A stretch of 10,095 bases of DNA from Gemmatimonadota bacterium (GCA_016649455.1 JAENXO010000058.1:1-10095), one strand, 5' to 3'. Positions 1-6,414 are shown, counted from the first letter of the stretch. Made by a program: numbers and translations. The notes: a model not told the origin generated them from the letters alone.

Positions 1-1
1 A

Positions 2-1246
2 CTGGAGATCATGGCGGATTCGGAGCTCGCTTCCGCTCAGCTTGCCTCCGCGCGTGAGCACTTCTCCGAGATCCTCCGGCTGCAACCCGACATGCCGCCC
101 GAAGAACAGATCAGGGTGAAGTTGAGGATGGTGGAGTGCTCGGGAGCTGCGTCGGACTGGCCGTCCGCTCGAGAAGCTCTCTGTCGTCTCGCACCTCTTC
201 TTCGTCGAGTGCCGCTTGGTACTCTACGAACAGAGCTAAGGATTGAGGCAAATGTGTGGGCGGTTAGGGAGGCCACACGAACCAACAATAGCAGATCTGC
301 GGAGAGACATGCGTCTAGAATTCAGAGCGCATGGAATTATGGACAAAAGGCACAGAACCTGTCGAGCGTCGGTGAGAGTACCTCACGGTATAGCCTCGCC
401 GCATATGAGCTCTTCTTCGGATCACTCTCAACGGCGCTGGACCTTCTCAAGCCGCTTGAAGCAGAGGACCCCCACCTGCCTTCCGATCTGCAGTACCGGA
501 TTCAACTCCTTCAGGCATTTGCGAATCTAAGGGCTGCGAGTTGGGATCGGGCGGAGTTCTTTGGATCCCTTGCCCTCAATTCAGCCACTCGCGCAGGCGA
601 CCTTGTCCAACAGGCGAACGCATTGAATAACATGGTCTGTGTGGCCCTTGAAAGCGGCGATTGGGAGAGAGCTGACACTCAGTTGAGTATCATCGAGGAG
701 AAGCTCGAGGCGCTGGAAGCGGCCCATGACGCAACACTTCCTCTCAGGATGAACAAAGCAAACATCCTCTTTTACCAGGGTCGTCCTGCGGACGCGCTTG
801 CCCACTACACCGCATGTCGAGATATTTCACGCCAAAATGGAATTCACGAATTCGACCCGGAACTCATAGCGTGCGTTGGGCTTACGGCGCTCCAGCTTGG
901 CGAGCACCAACTAGTTGACGAGACCTGGGAAGCTCTCGCTGAGTATCCTCCAGAGTCGCTACTTGGCATACAAGAGCGCTTCAAGATTGAGTGGTTTCGG
1001 AGCTTTATGCGAGCAAAGACAGGAGGTGCTACAGGGGTGCAGGAGGATCTCAAGGAATTGGCCGCCCTTTACTTAGATAAGGACCAGCTGGAAGCAGGAA
1101 AGCTCGAGTGGCTAAGTTTTCTGCTTGGGGACCAGTGGAGGCAAGAAGATCTATGGCAGGCCGAACTAGAGAAGATGGGAGTCTTGGGAATTCGCTGGTT
1201 CGCATTCTTCAGTCGCCGCTGGCTACGGCAAGTAAGGCAATCTTAG
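2..1246 (+). CDS. TPR-repeat protein, 3' part (5' end outside window)
   Basis: This is an all-helical, soluble protein made of degenerate tetratricopeptide-type repeats. Helical pairs with A/G/W spacing recur through the whole chain, for example 'AREHFSEILRLQP' near the start, 'SWDRAEFFGSLAL', 'GDWERADTQLSIIEEKL' and 'GRPADALAHYTACRDI'. No signal peptide, membrane segment or enzymatic motif is visible. The frame is open to the left edge (codons for L-E-I precede the ATG at 11). The GGAG before that ATG is only 3 nt away, so the gene most likely begins upstream and the window holds its C-terminal part. Such tails are common in large bacterial transcriptional activators (BTAD/SARP or MalT-like) and in free-standing scaffolds. 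I cannot tell which applies here. It ends 26 bp from the convergent HD-GYP gene. Its base composition is lower in GC than the genes to the right. I am sure of the coding call and the helical-repeat fold, not of the function. Confidence 0.8.
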   Translation: MEIMADSELASAQLASAREHFSEILRLQPDMPPEEQIRVKLRMVECSGAASDWPSAREALCRLAPLLRRVPLGTLRTELRIEANVWAVREATRTNNSRSAERHASRIQSAWNYGQKAQNLSSVGESTSRYSLAAYELFFGSLSTALDLLKPLEAEDPHLPSDLQYRIQLLQAFANLRAASWDRAEFFGSLALNSATRAGDLVQQANALNNMVCVALESGDWERADTQLSIIEEKLEALEAAHDATLPLRMNKANILFYQGRPADALAHYTACRDISRQNGIHEFDPELIACVGLTALQLGEHQLVDETWEALAEYPPESLLGIQERFKIEWFRSFMRAKTGGATGVQEDLKELAALYLDKDQLEAGKLEWLSFLLGDQWRQEDLWQAELEKMGVLGIRWFAFFSRRWLRQVRQS

Positions 1247-1272
1247 TCAGGCACGTGTGTGTGAGGCGGTCC

Positions 1273-2613
1273 CTAAACGGCCCCGGAGTCAAGACCGGAC
1301 TTTCCAACTGTCTTCGGGACATAGGTTGGAAGCGACGTCTCAATCTCGCCTAGAAGATCCTGCTCCAGCACTAAGTCGACAATTGAGGGATCAAACTGTG
1401 TTCCTCTGTGTCGAAGTAGTTCCTCCCGCACAACGCTAATTGGCAGCGGATCTCGATATGGCCTGGCTGTCGTCATAGCATCGATCGTATCGCATACCAT
1501 GATGATCCTCGACCCCAGCGGAATGCCTTCTCCTGCCAATCCACTCGGATAGCCATCACCGTCCCACCTTTCATGATGGTGGCGCACAGAACTCAAGATG
1601 TCTTGGTGAAGGTCCCGAATCGACTTGAGTATGTCTACTCCTCGATCTGGATGTGCTCTTATCAGATCGCGCTGCGCAGGAGTAAGCGGTCCCTTCTGCC
1701 GAAGGATTTCAAGATAGGCAACATCGATCTTACCGATATCGTGGAGCAATGCAGATTTCCTAATGTACCCAAGATCCTTGCGATTGGACCTCATGGCTCG
1801 AGCAATAAGTTGCGCAGATTCCGAAACGCGAACTGAATGGCCCGATGTATACGGATCCTGCGCTTCGATGGTCTTTATGAGCAACTCGAGAAGATCGTCA
1901 TTGAGTCGCCTGAGCTCGTAGGTCGTTCCGTAGCTATAACGCAAACCAAACAGTGGGATCACGGTGAGTACAAGTATCATCCAGCCAAATTCCACATACA
2001 GCAGTGCCACACCTACGGCCAGCAAACTCATCGCAAAGTCAAAAAAAATGAGCCCGCCTGACATTTGCCTCCAGGTCTCAAAGATCGGTTTCTTCTCAGC
2101 TACAGAAACCACGTACGAGACCGAAATCGTGTTCACGCCGAAGTAAGTGATAATCGCCACGATGAATGGTGGAAAATTTTGACTGAAATCAAACTCTGTC
2201 AGGCTGACTTGCCCATCAAAGAGAACATATACGGCACCAGCGGCTGCGACTGAGAGGACCACCTGGGACGTATTAAAGATCTTCTTGAATGTCGGCTTGT
2301 CATAAAAGAACAGCTCTGAGACGGTCTCGGAGACAAGAGCTAATGCGGAAGCTCCAGCTGGGCCGATCAGTAGGACTGCAGCAAGTTGCGGAACGAAGTC
2401 CAACGAAGACGTCGCACCACCCTCCGAAATCTGCAGTGCCATCAGCGTGCTGATGAGGCTCAGCCCAAGGAGAATCACGCTGGCCGTGAGCCAATCAGGA
2501 TTGACCAACGAATGGGGGTCGAAGAAGAAGACGAAAGAGAGTAAGACTGACCCAACCGCAAGTACGGCTGAAAGCCAAATGATTGAGTTAAGTTCGCGGG
2601 GAATCTGCATCAC
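1273..2613 (-). CDS. Membrane-bound HD-GYP c-di-GMP phosphodiesterase
   Basis: The protein has 446 aa. An N-terminal integral-membrane sensor region has about six or seven hydrophobic segments (roughly residues 11-30, 42-62, 75-95, 116-133, 150-170 and 187-223). A short helical linker follows, then a cytoplasmic HD-GYP domain (about 240-420). The catalytic landmarks are intact: H259 in 'TSGHSVRV', the metal-binding pair in 'LLHDIGK' (H291, D292, K295), H321 in 'RAHPDRG', 'HHHERWDGDGYP' (345-356, with the GYP signature) and D375 in 'MVCDTIDAM'. HD-GYP enzymes hydrolyse c-di-GMP to GMP through pGpG, so this is predicted to lower c-di-GMP in response to an unknown membrane signal. The start is GTG at 2613 or the adjoining ATG at 2610. 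The G-rich GGGGG at 2622-2626 (read on the - strand) could be the ribosome-binding site. It lies downstream of, and on the same strand as, the diguanylate cyclase operon, but 307 bp separates them. The membrane part is unusually AT-rich for this window. Confidence 0.93.
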   Translation of the reverse strand: MMQIPRELNSIIWLSAVLAVGSVLLSFVFFFDPHSLVNPDWLTASVILLGLSLISTLMALQISEGGATSSLDFVPQLAAVLLIGPAGASALALVSETVSELFFYDKPTFKKIFNTSQVVLSVAAAGAVYVLFDGQVSLTEFDFSQNFPPFIVAIITYFGVNTISVSYVVSVAEKKPIFETWRQMSGGLIFFDFAMSLLAVGVALLYVEFGWMILVLTVIPLFGLRYSYGTTYELRRLNDDLLELLIKTIEAQDPYTSGHSVRVSESAQLIARAMRSNRKDLGYIRKSALLHDIGKIDVAYLEILRQKGPLTPAQRDLIRAHPDRGVDILKSIRDLHQDILSSVRHHHERWDGDGYPSGLAGEGIPLGSRIIMVCDTIDAMTTARPYRDPLPISVVREELLRHRGTQFDPSIVDLVLEQDLLGEIETSLPTYVPKTVGKSGLDSGAV

Positions 2614-2619
2614 ACAGCG

Positions 2620-2797
2620 AACCCCCAGTTTCCGCCCCTACCACTTAAGGGTACCGCCGAAGAGTAAGCTAAGAAGCCACATAGAGCCATACCTCCTTTC
2701 GCGTGAAAGTCATACCCAACCGCTAACGGGTATGCTTCAGCTCCGCTCGGAGGCGTCACTCCGCTCGTCTCACGGCATTTGGCAGAAACTGGGGGTT
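2620..2797. repeat. 17-bp inverted repeat pair (16/17) bounding 178 bp
   Basis: The left arm 2620-2636 (AACCCCCAGTTTCCGCC) is the reverse complement of the right arm 2781-2797 (GGCAGAAACTGGGGGTT) apart from one base. Chance occurrence of such a long match within a few hundred bases is very unlikely. The arms are 144 bp apart and the left arm ends 6 bp before the HD-GYP start. I see no target-site duplication outside the arms ('cagcg' on the left, 'atgtt' on the right) and no ORF inside. It could be a miniature element, a recombination remnant or a pair of regulator sites. Confidence 0.7.
2711..2734. promoter_or_regulatory. CATACCC-N10-GGGTATG dyad, possible operator
   Basis: A perfect 7-bp inverted repeat (2711-2717 and 2728-2734) with a 10-nt centre lies about 100 bp upstream of the HD-GYP start. 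The same 7-mer is found twice upstream of the GGDEF gene and, in my reading, nowhere else in the window. A near match, CATACCT, is at 2688-2694. The symmetry and spacing suit a dimeric DNA-binding protein. An RNA hairpin is possible but the stem is short. Confidence 0.45.
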
Positions 2798-2920
2798 ATG
2801 TTTCCTTTCCTGTAAGACGGCTCTGCTGGACACTTCGTGCCCATCCAAGCTCAGCAAATAGAGCCCAAACCGATGTTGAAGAAAGCCCTTCAGACGACCT
2901 GGCGCAAGCCTAGACCAGGG

Positions 2921-3646
2921 TCAGCGTTCCGCCAGCCAGCGGTTCGTGGCCTGGAGACAGGAGAGGACGGCCGCCTCTTCAGGCGAGTCCGTGATGTGGG
3001 CAATACCGGCGAGCGTGATCCCGCGACGACCTTCTGCCGCACCGACGATTGAGACCACGAAGCTCCGTCCCAGCGAGTCGAGCCTGGAGACTCCCTGCAG
3101 GGAAAGGTGGATCTCTTCGTCGCAACATTGCTGAAGCGCTTCCAGCACTGCAGCAGCTGCCACGTCGAGTCTTCCTTTCTCGAAATCGGGACCTTCGGCT
3201 TCACCGGTGAGGACGGTGCCTTCGTTCTCAATCTCCACTCGACAGGTCATTCGCTGACCGGCGGTGCGCTCGATGTGGAGTCCTTTGAGAACGAGCCGAC
3301 GCTCCTTGGGCGCGACCGCCACTTCAACCGCGGCTGCTGCGGTGGCGGCGTCATCCTCGATGGCCCGGGAAATCTCGGGACCGCGTACTCGCGCGATAGA
3401 GATCTTCCGGTGGTCTACCTGGAGTCCGAACTCTGCGAGCAGGGCTGACTCGATATTGCGTACGATCTGCTTCGGTCCAAGCTCAGACGCAGACAGGACA
3501 TGGATCTCATCGATTCCACCGTGTCCATCCGGAACGATCTTCAGCGAACCGACCCCTTCGAGCGCGACGAGGAGTTTCTCGATCCGCTTTAACCCCCATG
3601 GGTCGAGCCCTACGATTTCTTTCGCTCCGCTCTCTTCGGGATTCAT
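2921..3646 (-). CDS. Unrecognised two-module protein coupled to the Fe-S/GGDEF gene
   Basis: This 241-aa soluble protein has no function I can name. Residues 18-88 form a compact alpha/beta module containing 'GGIDEIHVLSAS', 'GPKQIVRNIESALLAEFG' and 'DHRKISIARV'. An Ala/Glu-rich linker (about 90-113) follows. Residues 115-240 form a second module with alternating strands and an 'AAAAVLEAL' helix, ending in 'EEAAVLSCLQATNRWLAE'. Its strand/helix rhythm resembles small regulatory domains such as the LeuA C-terminal domain, but that is only a loose impression. There is no signal peptide or membrane segment. The ATG at 3646 overlaps the TGA of the upstream gene by 4 bp (ATGA), and GGAGG lies 12 nt before it, so the two proteins are very likely made together. 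The likeliest role is partner or regulator of the redox-linked diguanylate cyclase. The coding call is firm; the role is inference. Confidence 0.85.
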   Translation of the reverse strand: MNPEESGAKEIVGLDPWGLKRIEKLLVALEGVGSLKIVPDGHGGIDEIHVLSASELGPKQIVRNIESALLAEFGLQVDHRKISIARVRGPEISRAIEDDAATAAAAVEVAVAPKERRLVLKGLHIERTAGQRMTCRVEIENEGTVLTGEAEGPDFEKGRLDVAAAAVLEALQQCCDEEIHLSLQGVSRLDSLGRSFVVSIVGAAEGRRGITLAGIAHITDSPEEAAVLSCLQATNRWLAER

Positions 3647-5394
3647 CGAACGAGCTGTCCTCCGATTGCCGGGTGAACGGTATTGCCACCCTGGGCCTTG
3701 GCCACGTAGAGAGAGGCGTCTGCTTCCGCCATCAGTTCTTCACGCGTGAGGTTAGACTGTGTAATCCCCGAATGATACGCGACCCCAATACTCAGCGTAA
3801 CCCCCACTTCGCCTTCCGGGACGGGCACTTTGAACGCTTCTGTCTTCTCGCGAATCTCCTCTGCAACCCGTCCTGCACCCCGCCGATCCGGATTCACCAG
3901 AATCAGCACGAACTCGTCGCCACCGTATCGACACACGATGTCGGTGCTCCGGACGGCCTCGTGGAGGATCTCAGAGATGCCGACGAGCAACGCGTTTCCT
4001 GTGGCGTGACCGCATTTGTCGTTGATCGGCTTGAACTTGTCGATATCAACGAACAAGAGGGCGATGGATGTTCCCGTACGACTCGCGCGCGACAGCTCCT
4101 CATCGAGTCGCTCGGTCAGCACGCGGAATGTGAAGGCACCCGTAAGGGAGTCGTGAAGGGCGTCACGGGAGGCTCGCTCGTACTGACGTCCCAGATATAT
4201 CGGACAGAGCGCCAGCGTGTTGCGACCACGAGCGACCGCCGATGCGAATTCCATGCAGGTGGAATGTCCGCAGGATCCGGTGTTCCACGGACGTCCATCC
4301 GGTGTCGTTCCAATCAGGCCTAGGATCCTCTGGATCTCGGCAGGCTCCACCGGTGGCAAATCGGAGACGACCTGGTCGAACGCGATAGACAGTTCGGGTG
4401 CGCTCTGCGGGTCGATCACCGGCTCAGGGGATGGCAGGAGCTCGAGAAGTTCCGCCAGGTCCTTGCGCCAGTAGAGGTCCTCGGGCGGACCGTAGGCAGG
4501 GTGCCCGAGGTTGCCCTCGAACGGCAGAATATCGACGAAACCTAGCGAGGACTCGTCGCCTAGTACGGCTCGCGCCACGGGAGCCAGCGACTGAAGACCG
4601 CGCTCCTTCCGGAACCGGCTCGAGGACTGTCGGTTCTCTTCGAGCATGTCTCGTGGGAGACCCCCGGCGACCGCCAGGTGACGTCTCCGCTCGGGAGGCA
4701 TTCTCGTCATGGTCAACGGCTGGTCGAGCGGATTGACATCTGCGCTCTCGAACAGCACTTCGAGCTCATCGAACGAGATGGACGCGTCAAACACGGAACG
4801 ATCGCCGTTGAAACCGGGGGCGCCGACGCCGGCATATACGATCTCCGCCTTATTTTCCTCCATCTGGCGTACGTACCGGGCCAGGGCAACAGCCGGTGTT
4901 ACGATCGGAGCCAGGAAGGGAAGAAGCTCGGGCAGCTTGATCCGGCAGTAGTTCACGACGATCGGGCTGGTTGAGCGCAGCCATGCCTTCTGCGGGCCGT
5001 CACGCCACAACCGCTGATACTCATATGCCACCAGCTCGTCTCCGAGCTGCTCGTAGTAGACCGACGAAAATCCCGCTGCGTAGCAGGCGTTCAGAATTTG
5101 CTCGGGCGTCGCCGGATAGAAGTAGACGTTGGCCTCGGTGGGGAGAATAAGGACGGCACGGCCGGTGGAAAGAGTGTCCCTGCACACCTCGAGGTCACCT
5201 ACGACATCGATCGCCTCATGATGACAGCTTGGAACGCAGAGACCGCATTCGATGCAATCACTTTCAACGATCTCGACAGCCTGGCCGGAGACGGAAATCG
5301 CCTCGACCGGGCACACACGGACACACGCCATACAAGACGTGCAGCTATCGTTGATCGAGAATCGAAGGCCCAAGAACCCGTTTCTCTCCTGCAA
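3643..5394 (-). CDS. Ferredoxin / Fe-hydrogenase-like / Fe-S / GGDEF fusion (putative redox-sensing diguanylate cyclase)
   Basis: This 583-aa cytoplasmic protein has four modules. Two [4Fe-4S] ferredoxin motifs use C18/C21/C24/C28 and C47/C50/C53/C57. Residues about 75-320 resemble the C-terminal domain of Fe-only hydrogenases, but the usual H-cluster cysteines appear lost: 'TSPIVVNYC' (142-150) stands where TSCCP-type loops occur, and 'YAGVGAPG' (187-194) where a Cys-containing loop is expected. Residues 372-397 match the RnfB-type Fe-S motif (C375-x4-C380-x16-C397), with the first cysteine replaced by T372. Residues about 412-575 are a GGDEF domain with an intact 'RYGGDEF' (489-495) and an RSTD inhibitory site at 482-485, so it should make c-di-GMP and be product-inhibited. 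The start is TTG at 5394, where an in-frame TGA lies just upstream. An AGGAGAG at 5385-5391 could instead serve a TTG at 5373. The protein is predicted to link redox or electron-carrier state to c-di-GMP. It is the first gene of an operon with the 241-aa protein. Confidence 0.92.
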   Translation of the reverse strand: MQERNGFLGLRFSINDSCTSCMACVRVCPVEAISVSGQAVEIVESDCIECGLCVPSCHHEAIDVVGDLEVCRDTLSTGRAVLILPTEANVYFYPATPEQILNACYAAGFSSVYYEQLGDELVAYEYQRLWRDGPQKAWLRSTSPIVVNYCRIKLPELLPFLAPIVTPAVALARYVRQMEENKAEIVYAGVGAPGFNGDRSVFDASISFDELEVLFESADVNPLDQPLTMTRMPPERRRHLAVAGGLPRDMLEENRQSSSRFRKERGLQSLAPVARAVLGDESSLGFVDILPFEGNLGHPAYGPPEDLYWRKDLAELLELLPSPEPVIDPQSAPELSIAFDQVVSDLPPVEPAEIQRILGLIGTTPDGRPWNTGSCGHSTCMEFASAVARGRNTLALCPIYLGRQYERASRDALHDSLTGAFTFRVLTERLDEELSRASRTGTSIALLFVDIDKFKPINDKCGHATGNALLVGISEILHEAVRSTDIVCRYGGDEFVLILVNPDRRGAGRVAEEIREKTEAFKVPVPEGEVGVTLSIGVAYHSGITQSNLTREELMAEADASLYVAKAQGGNTVHPAIGGQLVR

Positions 5395-5416
5395 TGTGAG
5401 ATCTGACGGCGATCGT

Positions 5417-5476
5417 CATACCCGGAATTTTGCGGACTCTCCGGAACCCGGCTCGGATACAAGAAACATACCCGGA
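5417..5476 (-). promoter_or_regulatory. Direct repeat CATACCCGGA x2, 50 bp apart, possible regulator sites
   Basis: Identical 10-mers at 5417-5426 and 5467-5476 (TCCGGGTATG on the - strand) lie about 23 and 73 bp upstream of the GGDEF gene start. Their cores match the dyad upstream of the HD-GYP gene. The exact 50-bp period is close to five helical turns, which would put both sites on the same DNA face. This is inference only. Confidence 0.4.
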
Positions 5477-5484
5477 TCTGGTCT

Positions 5485-5501
5485 GTCCCCGAAACGGAGA
5501 C
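5485..5501 (-). other. Hairpin in the presumed leader of the GGDEF transcript
   Basis: On the - strand RNA, GUCUCCG and CGGGGAC pair (7 bp with one G-U wobble) around a UUU loop. No U-run follows, so it is not a typical intrinsic terminator. It does not match any riboswitch class I can recognise, including the c-di-GMP-I class. Confidence 0.25.
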
Positions 5502-5745
5502 TGGCGGGCCGATCTGAAGGGCGCGATCTGTATATCCAGCAATCAAAACGGCTTAGGGCCTGGCTCCCGAATCACGAATGGCCCGATGTCCAGACCGGAA
5601 CTGAATTGCGAGTCAACCCTTCCTGTGGCGCCATGGCAACGCCCGGGGCCCGACAGCTAGCGCCGATCCCACACCTCAAGGAAGCTGAGGCTCAGTCAGT
5701 CGGGCATGGTTGTTCCCGCCCGGCTTCGTACCTAGCTTACCGCGG

Positions 5746-5766
5746 CTCCGGCAGACTCGGCCGGAG
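5746..5766 (+). promoter_or_regulatory. Hairpin overlapping the ribosome-binding site of the first small gene
   Basis: CTCCGG (5746-5751) pairs perfectly with CCGGAG (5761-5766) around a 9-nt loop. The 3' arm contains the GGAG that best fits the Shine-Dalgarno of the GTG start at 5773. If the transcript starts upstream, folding would hide the site and could limit translation. This is read from sequence only and could be coincidental in GC-rich DNA. Confidence 0.35.
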
Positions 5767-5772
5767 AGTGAC

Positions 5773-6135
5773 GTGCGACGGACTGACAATTCGGCGGTTC
5801 GTCTGGATCTCACCAACTGGCAGACGACCATGGCCAAACAGGATTCCGGCCTGCTCAAGAAGCTGATATTCCGGCTCGACGGCACGGCTGACAGCAAGAA
5901 AGTCGATTTCACGAGCAGGACCGGCACGCCCTGGGTAGCGGAGCTGTCCATCCATTCCGGAACGAGCCCGCAGTCTCCGCAGCTGTTGATCCTGTTCCGC
6001 AACCAGTTGAACGTTCAGGCGCGGCAGCGCTACACCCTGGTTCCGCCGGGCTACTCGAAGGTCCCCACGGAGGCTGCAAAGCAGCTCGACGAAGCGGATC
6101 TCAGGGAGTTGCTGGCCGAATCAGTGGAAGTCTGA
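5773..6135 (+). CDS. Small unknown protein, member 1 of a tandem related pair
   Basis: This 120-aa protein is predicted cytoplasmic, with no signal peptide or membrane segment, and I recognise no family. I chose the GTG at 5773 because GGAGAG (5763-5768) sits 4-6 nt upstream. The in-frame ATG at 5830 has no visible ribosome-binding site but would leave a 101-aa protein with the conserved part intact. Residues 54-84 align without gaps to residues 13-43 of the next protein, sharing W, SP, a run of hydrophobics, L, A and R. The C-termini also agree ('LRELLAESV' against 'LKEMLARSV'). It is the first gene of a tight + strand cluster with the next small gene (10-bp gap) and thymidine kinase. Function is unknown; a small alpha/beta domain with a C-terminal helix is likely. 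Confidence 0.75.
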   Translation: MRRTDNSAVRLDLTNWQTTMAKQDSGLLKKLIFRLDGTADSKKVDFTSRTGTPWVAELSIHSGTSPQSPQLLILFRNQLNVQARQRYTLVPPGYSKVPTEAAKQLDEADLRELLAESVEV

Positions 6136-6145
6136 GGAGCGGACG

Positions 6146-6382
6146 ATGACGAGAACGATCGTCGATGACGATTTCCTCACGTGGGAAGTCTACGTGTCGG
6201 GTGGACAGCCGGACTCACCGGAAGCCGCCCGCCTGTTCTTCCTTTGCCTCGATGCTCTGACGAGCCCTGCTCGATTCGTGGAGCATGGGAGCCGCAGCGT
6301 AGCCGCCGCCGAGCGGGATCTTCTGGGGCTCACCGACGGCGAACTCAAAGAGATGCTCGCCCGCAGCGTTCCCAATTCCTAG
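6146..6382 (+). CDS. Small unknown protein, member 2 of a tandem related pair
   Basis: This 78-aa protein has no motif I recognise. The ATG at 6146 is preceded by GAGGAG (6134-6139) at a 6-nt spacing, one of the clearest ribosome-binding sites in the window, and it overlaps the stop region of the gene before. The sequence has a Trp-led N-terminal part ('LTWEVYVSGG'), a hydrophobic 'RLFFLCLDAL' and a C-terminal helix 'DGELKEMLARSV'. These align with the upstream 120-aa protein, which has about 40 extra N-terminal residues, so an old tandem duplication is likely. It ends 32 bp before the chosen tdk start and is presumably cotranscribed with it. Whether it has any tie to nucleotide salvage cannot be told from sequence. 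Confidence 0.8.
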   Translation: MTRTIVDDDFLTWEVYVSGGQPDSPEAARLFFLCLDALTSPARFVEHGSRSVAAAERDLLGLTDGELKEMLARSVPNS

Positions 6383-6414
6383 GCCCCGGATCGGGCGTGA
6401 GCGGACCGTTCGCG

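Larger units (their letters stand above)
2614..2920. other. Intergenic region with inverted repeats upstream of the HD-GYP gene
   Basis: This 307-bp stretch has no convincing gene. It holds a widely spaced 17-bp inverted repeat (2620-2636 and 2781-2797), a CATACCC/GGGTATG dyad (2711-2734) and a small CTCCG/CGGAG hairpin (2741-2752). Weak hairpins just past the end of the 241-aa gene (for example TGAAG/CTTCA at 2877-2892) lack a convincing U-run, so I do not call a terminator. The promoter of the HD-GYP gene should lie here. Confidence 0.6.
5395..5772. other. Divergent intergenic region between the GGDEF operon and the + strand cluster
   Basis: About 380 bp with no convincing gene; it should carry the promoters of both divergent units. 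It contains two copies of CATACCCGGA (5417-5426 and 5467-5476), a hairpin at 5485-5501, a short symmetrical CTGAG-G-CTCAG at 5685-5695 and a hairpin at 5746-5766. Clear -35/-10 pairs could not be picked out on either strand. Short open frames here look like chance frames in GC-rich DNA. Confidence 0.6.

Noticed and set aside
1283..1301. Hairpin GGAGTC/GACTTTCC after the TPR gene as a bidirectional terminator
   Set aside because: Only four contiguous pairs form without a bulge, there is no T-run, and it lies inside the HD-GYP coding region.
2620..2636. Sigma-54 promoter reading of GGCGGAAACTGGGGG
   Set aside because: The GG/GC spacing is not right: the -24-like GGC is not followed by a TTGC at the proper distance.
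2714..2801. Integron attC-like pattern: ACCCAAC at 2714 fits RYYYAAC and a GTTATGT at 2795-2801 lies 88 bp away
   Set aside because: The right site breaks the GTTRRRY rule at one base, the two ends are not complementary, and the arms do not fold into an attC-like imperfect stem. No integrase is seen.
3598..4323. Long + strand open frame of 241 codons opposite the GGDEF gene
   Set aside because: It is antisense to a protein with clear GGDEF and Fe-S motifs, has no domain signature, and is expected in GC-rich DNA.
5395..5560. c-di-GMP riboswitch upstream of the GGDEF gene
   Set aside because: The leader has a hairpin but none of the conserved GEMM-I or GEMM-II elements or tetraloop-receptor arrangement that I could recognise.
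6181..6414. Extending tdk upstream to the start of its open frame
   Set aside because: That would overlap nearly all of the well-supported 78-aa gene, which has a strong ribosome-binding site, and TK homology begins just after the ATG at 6415.
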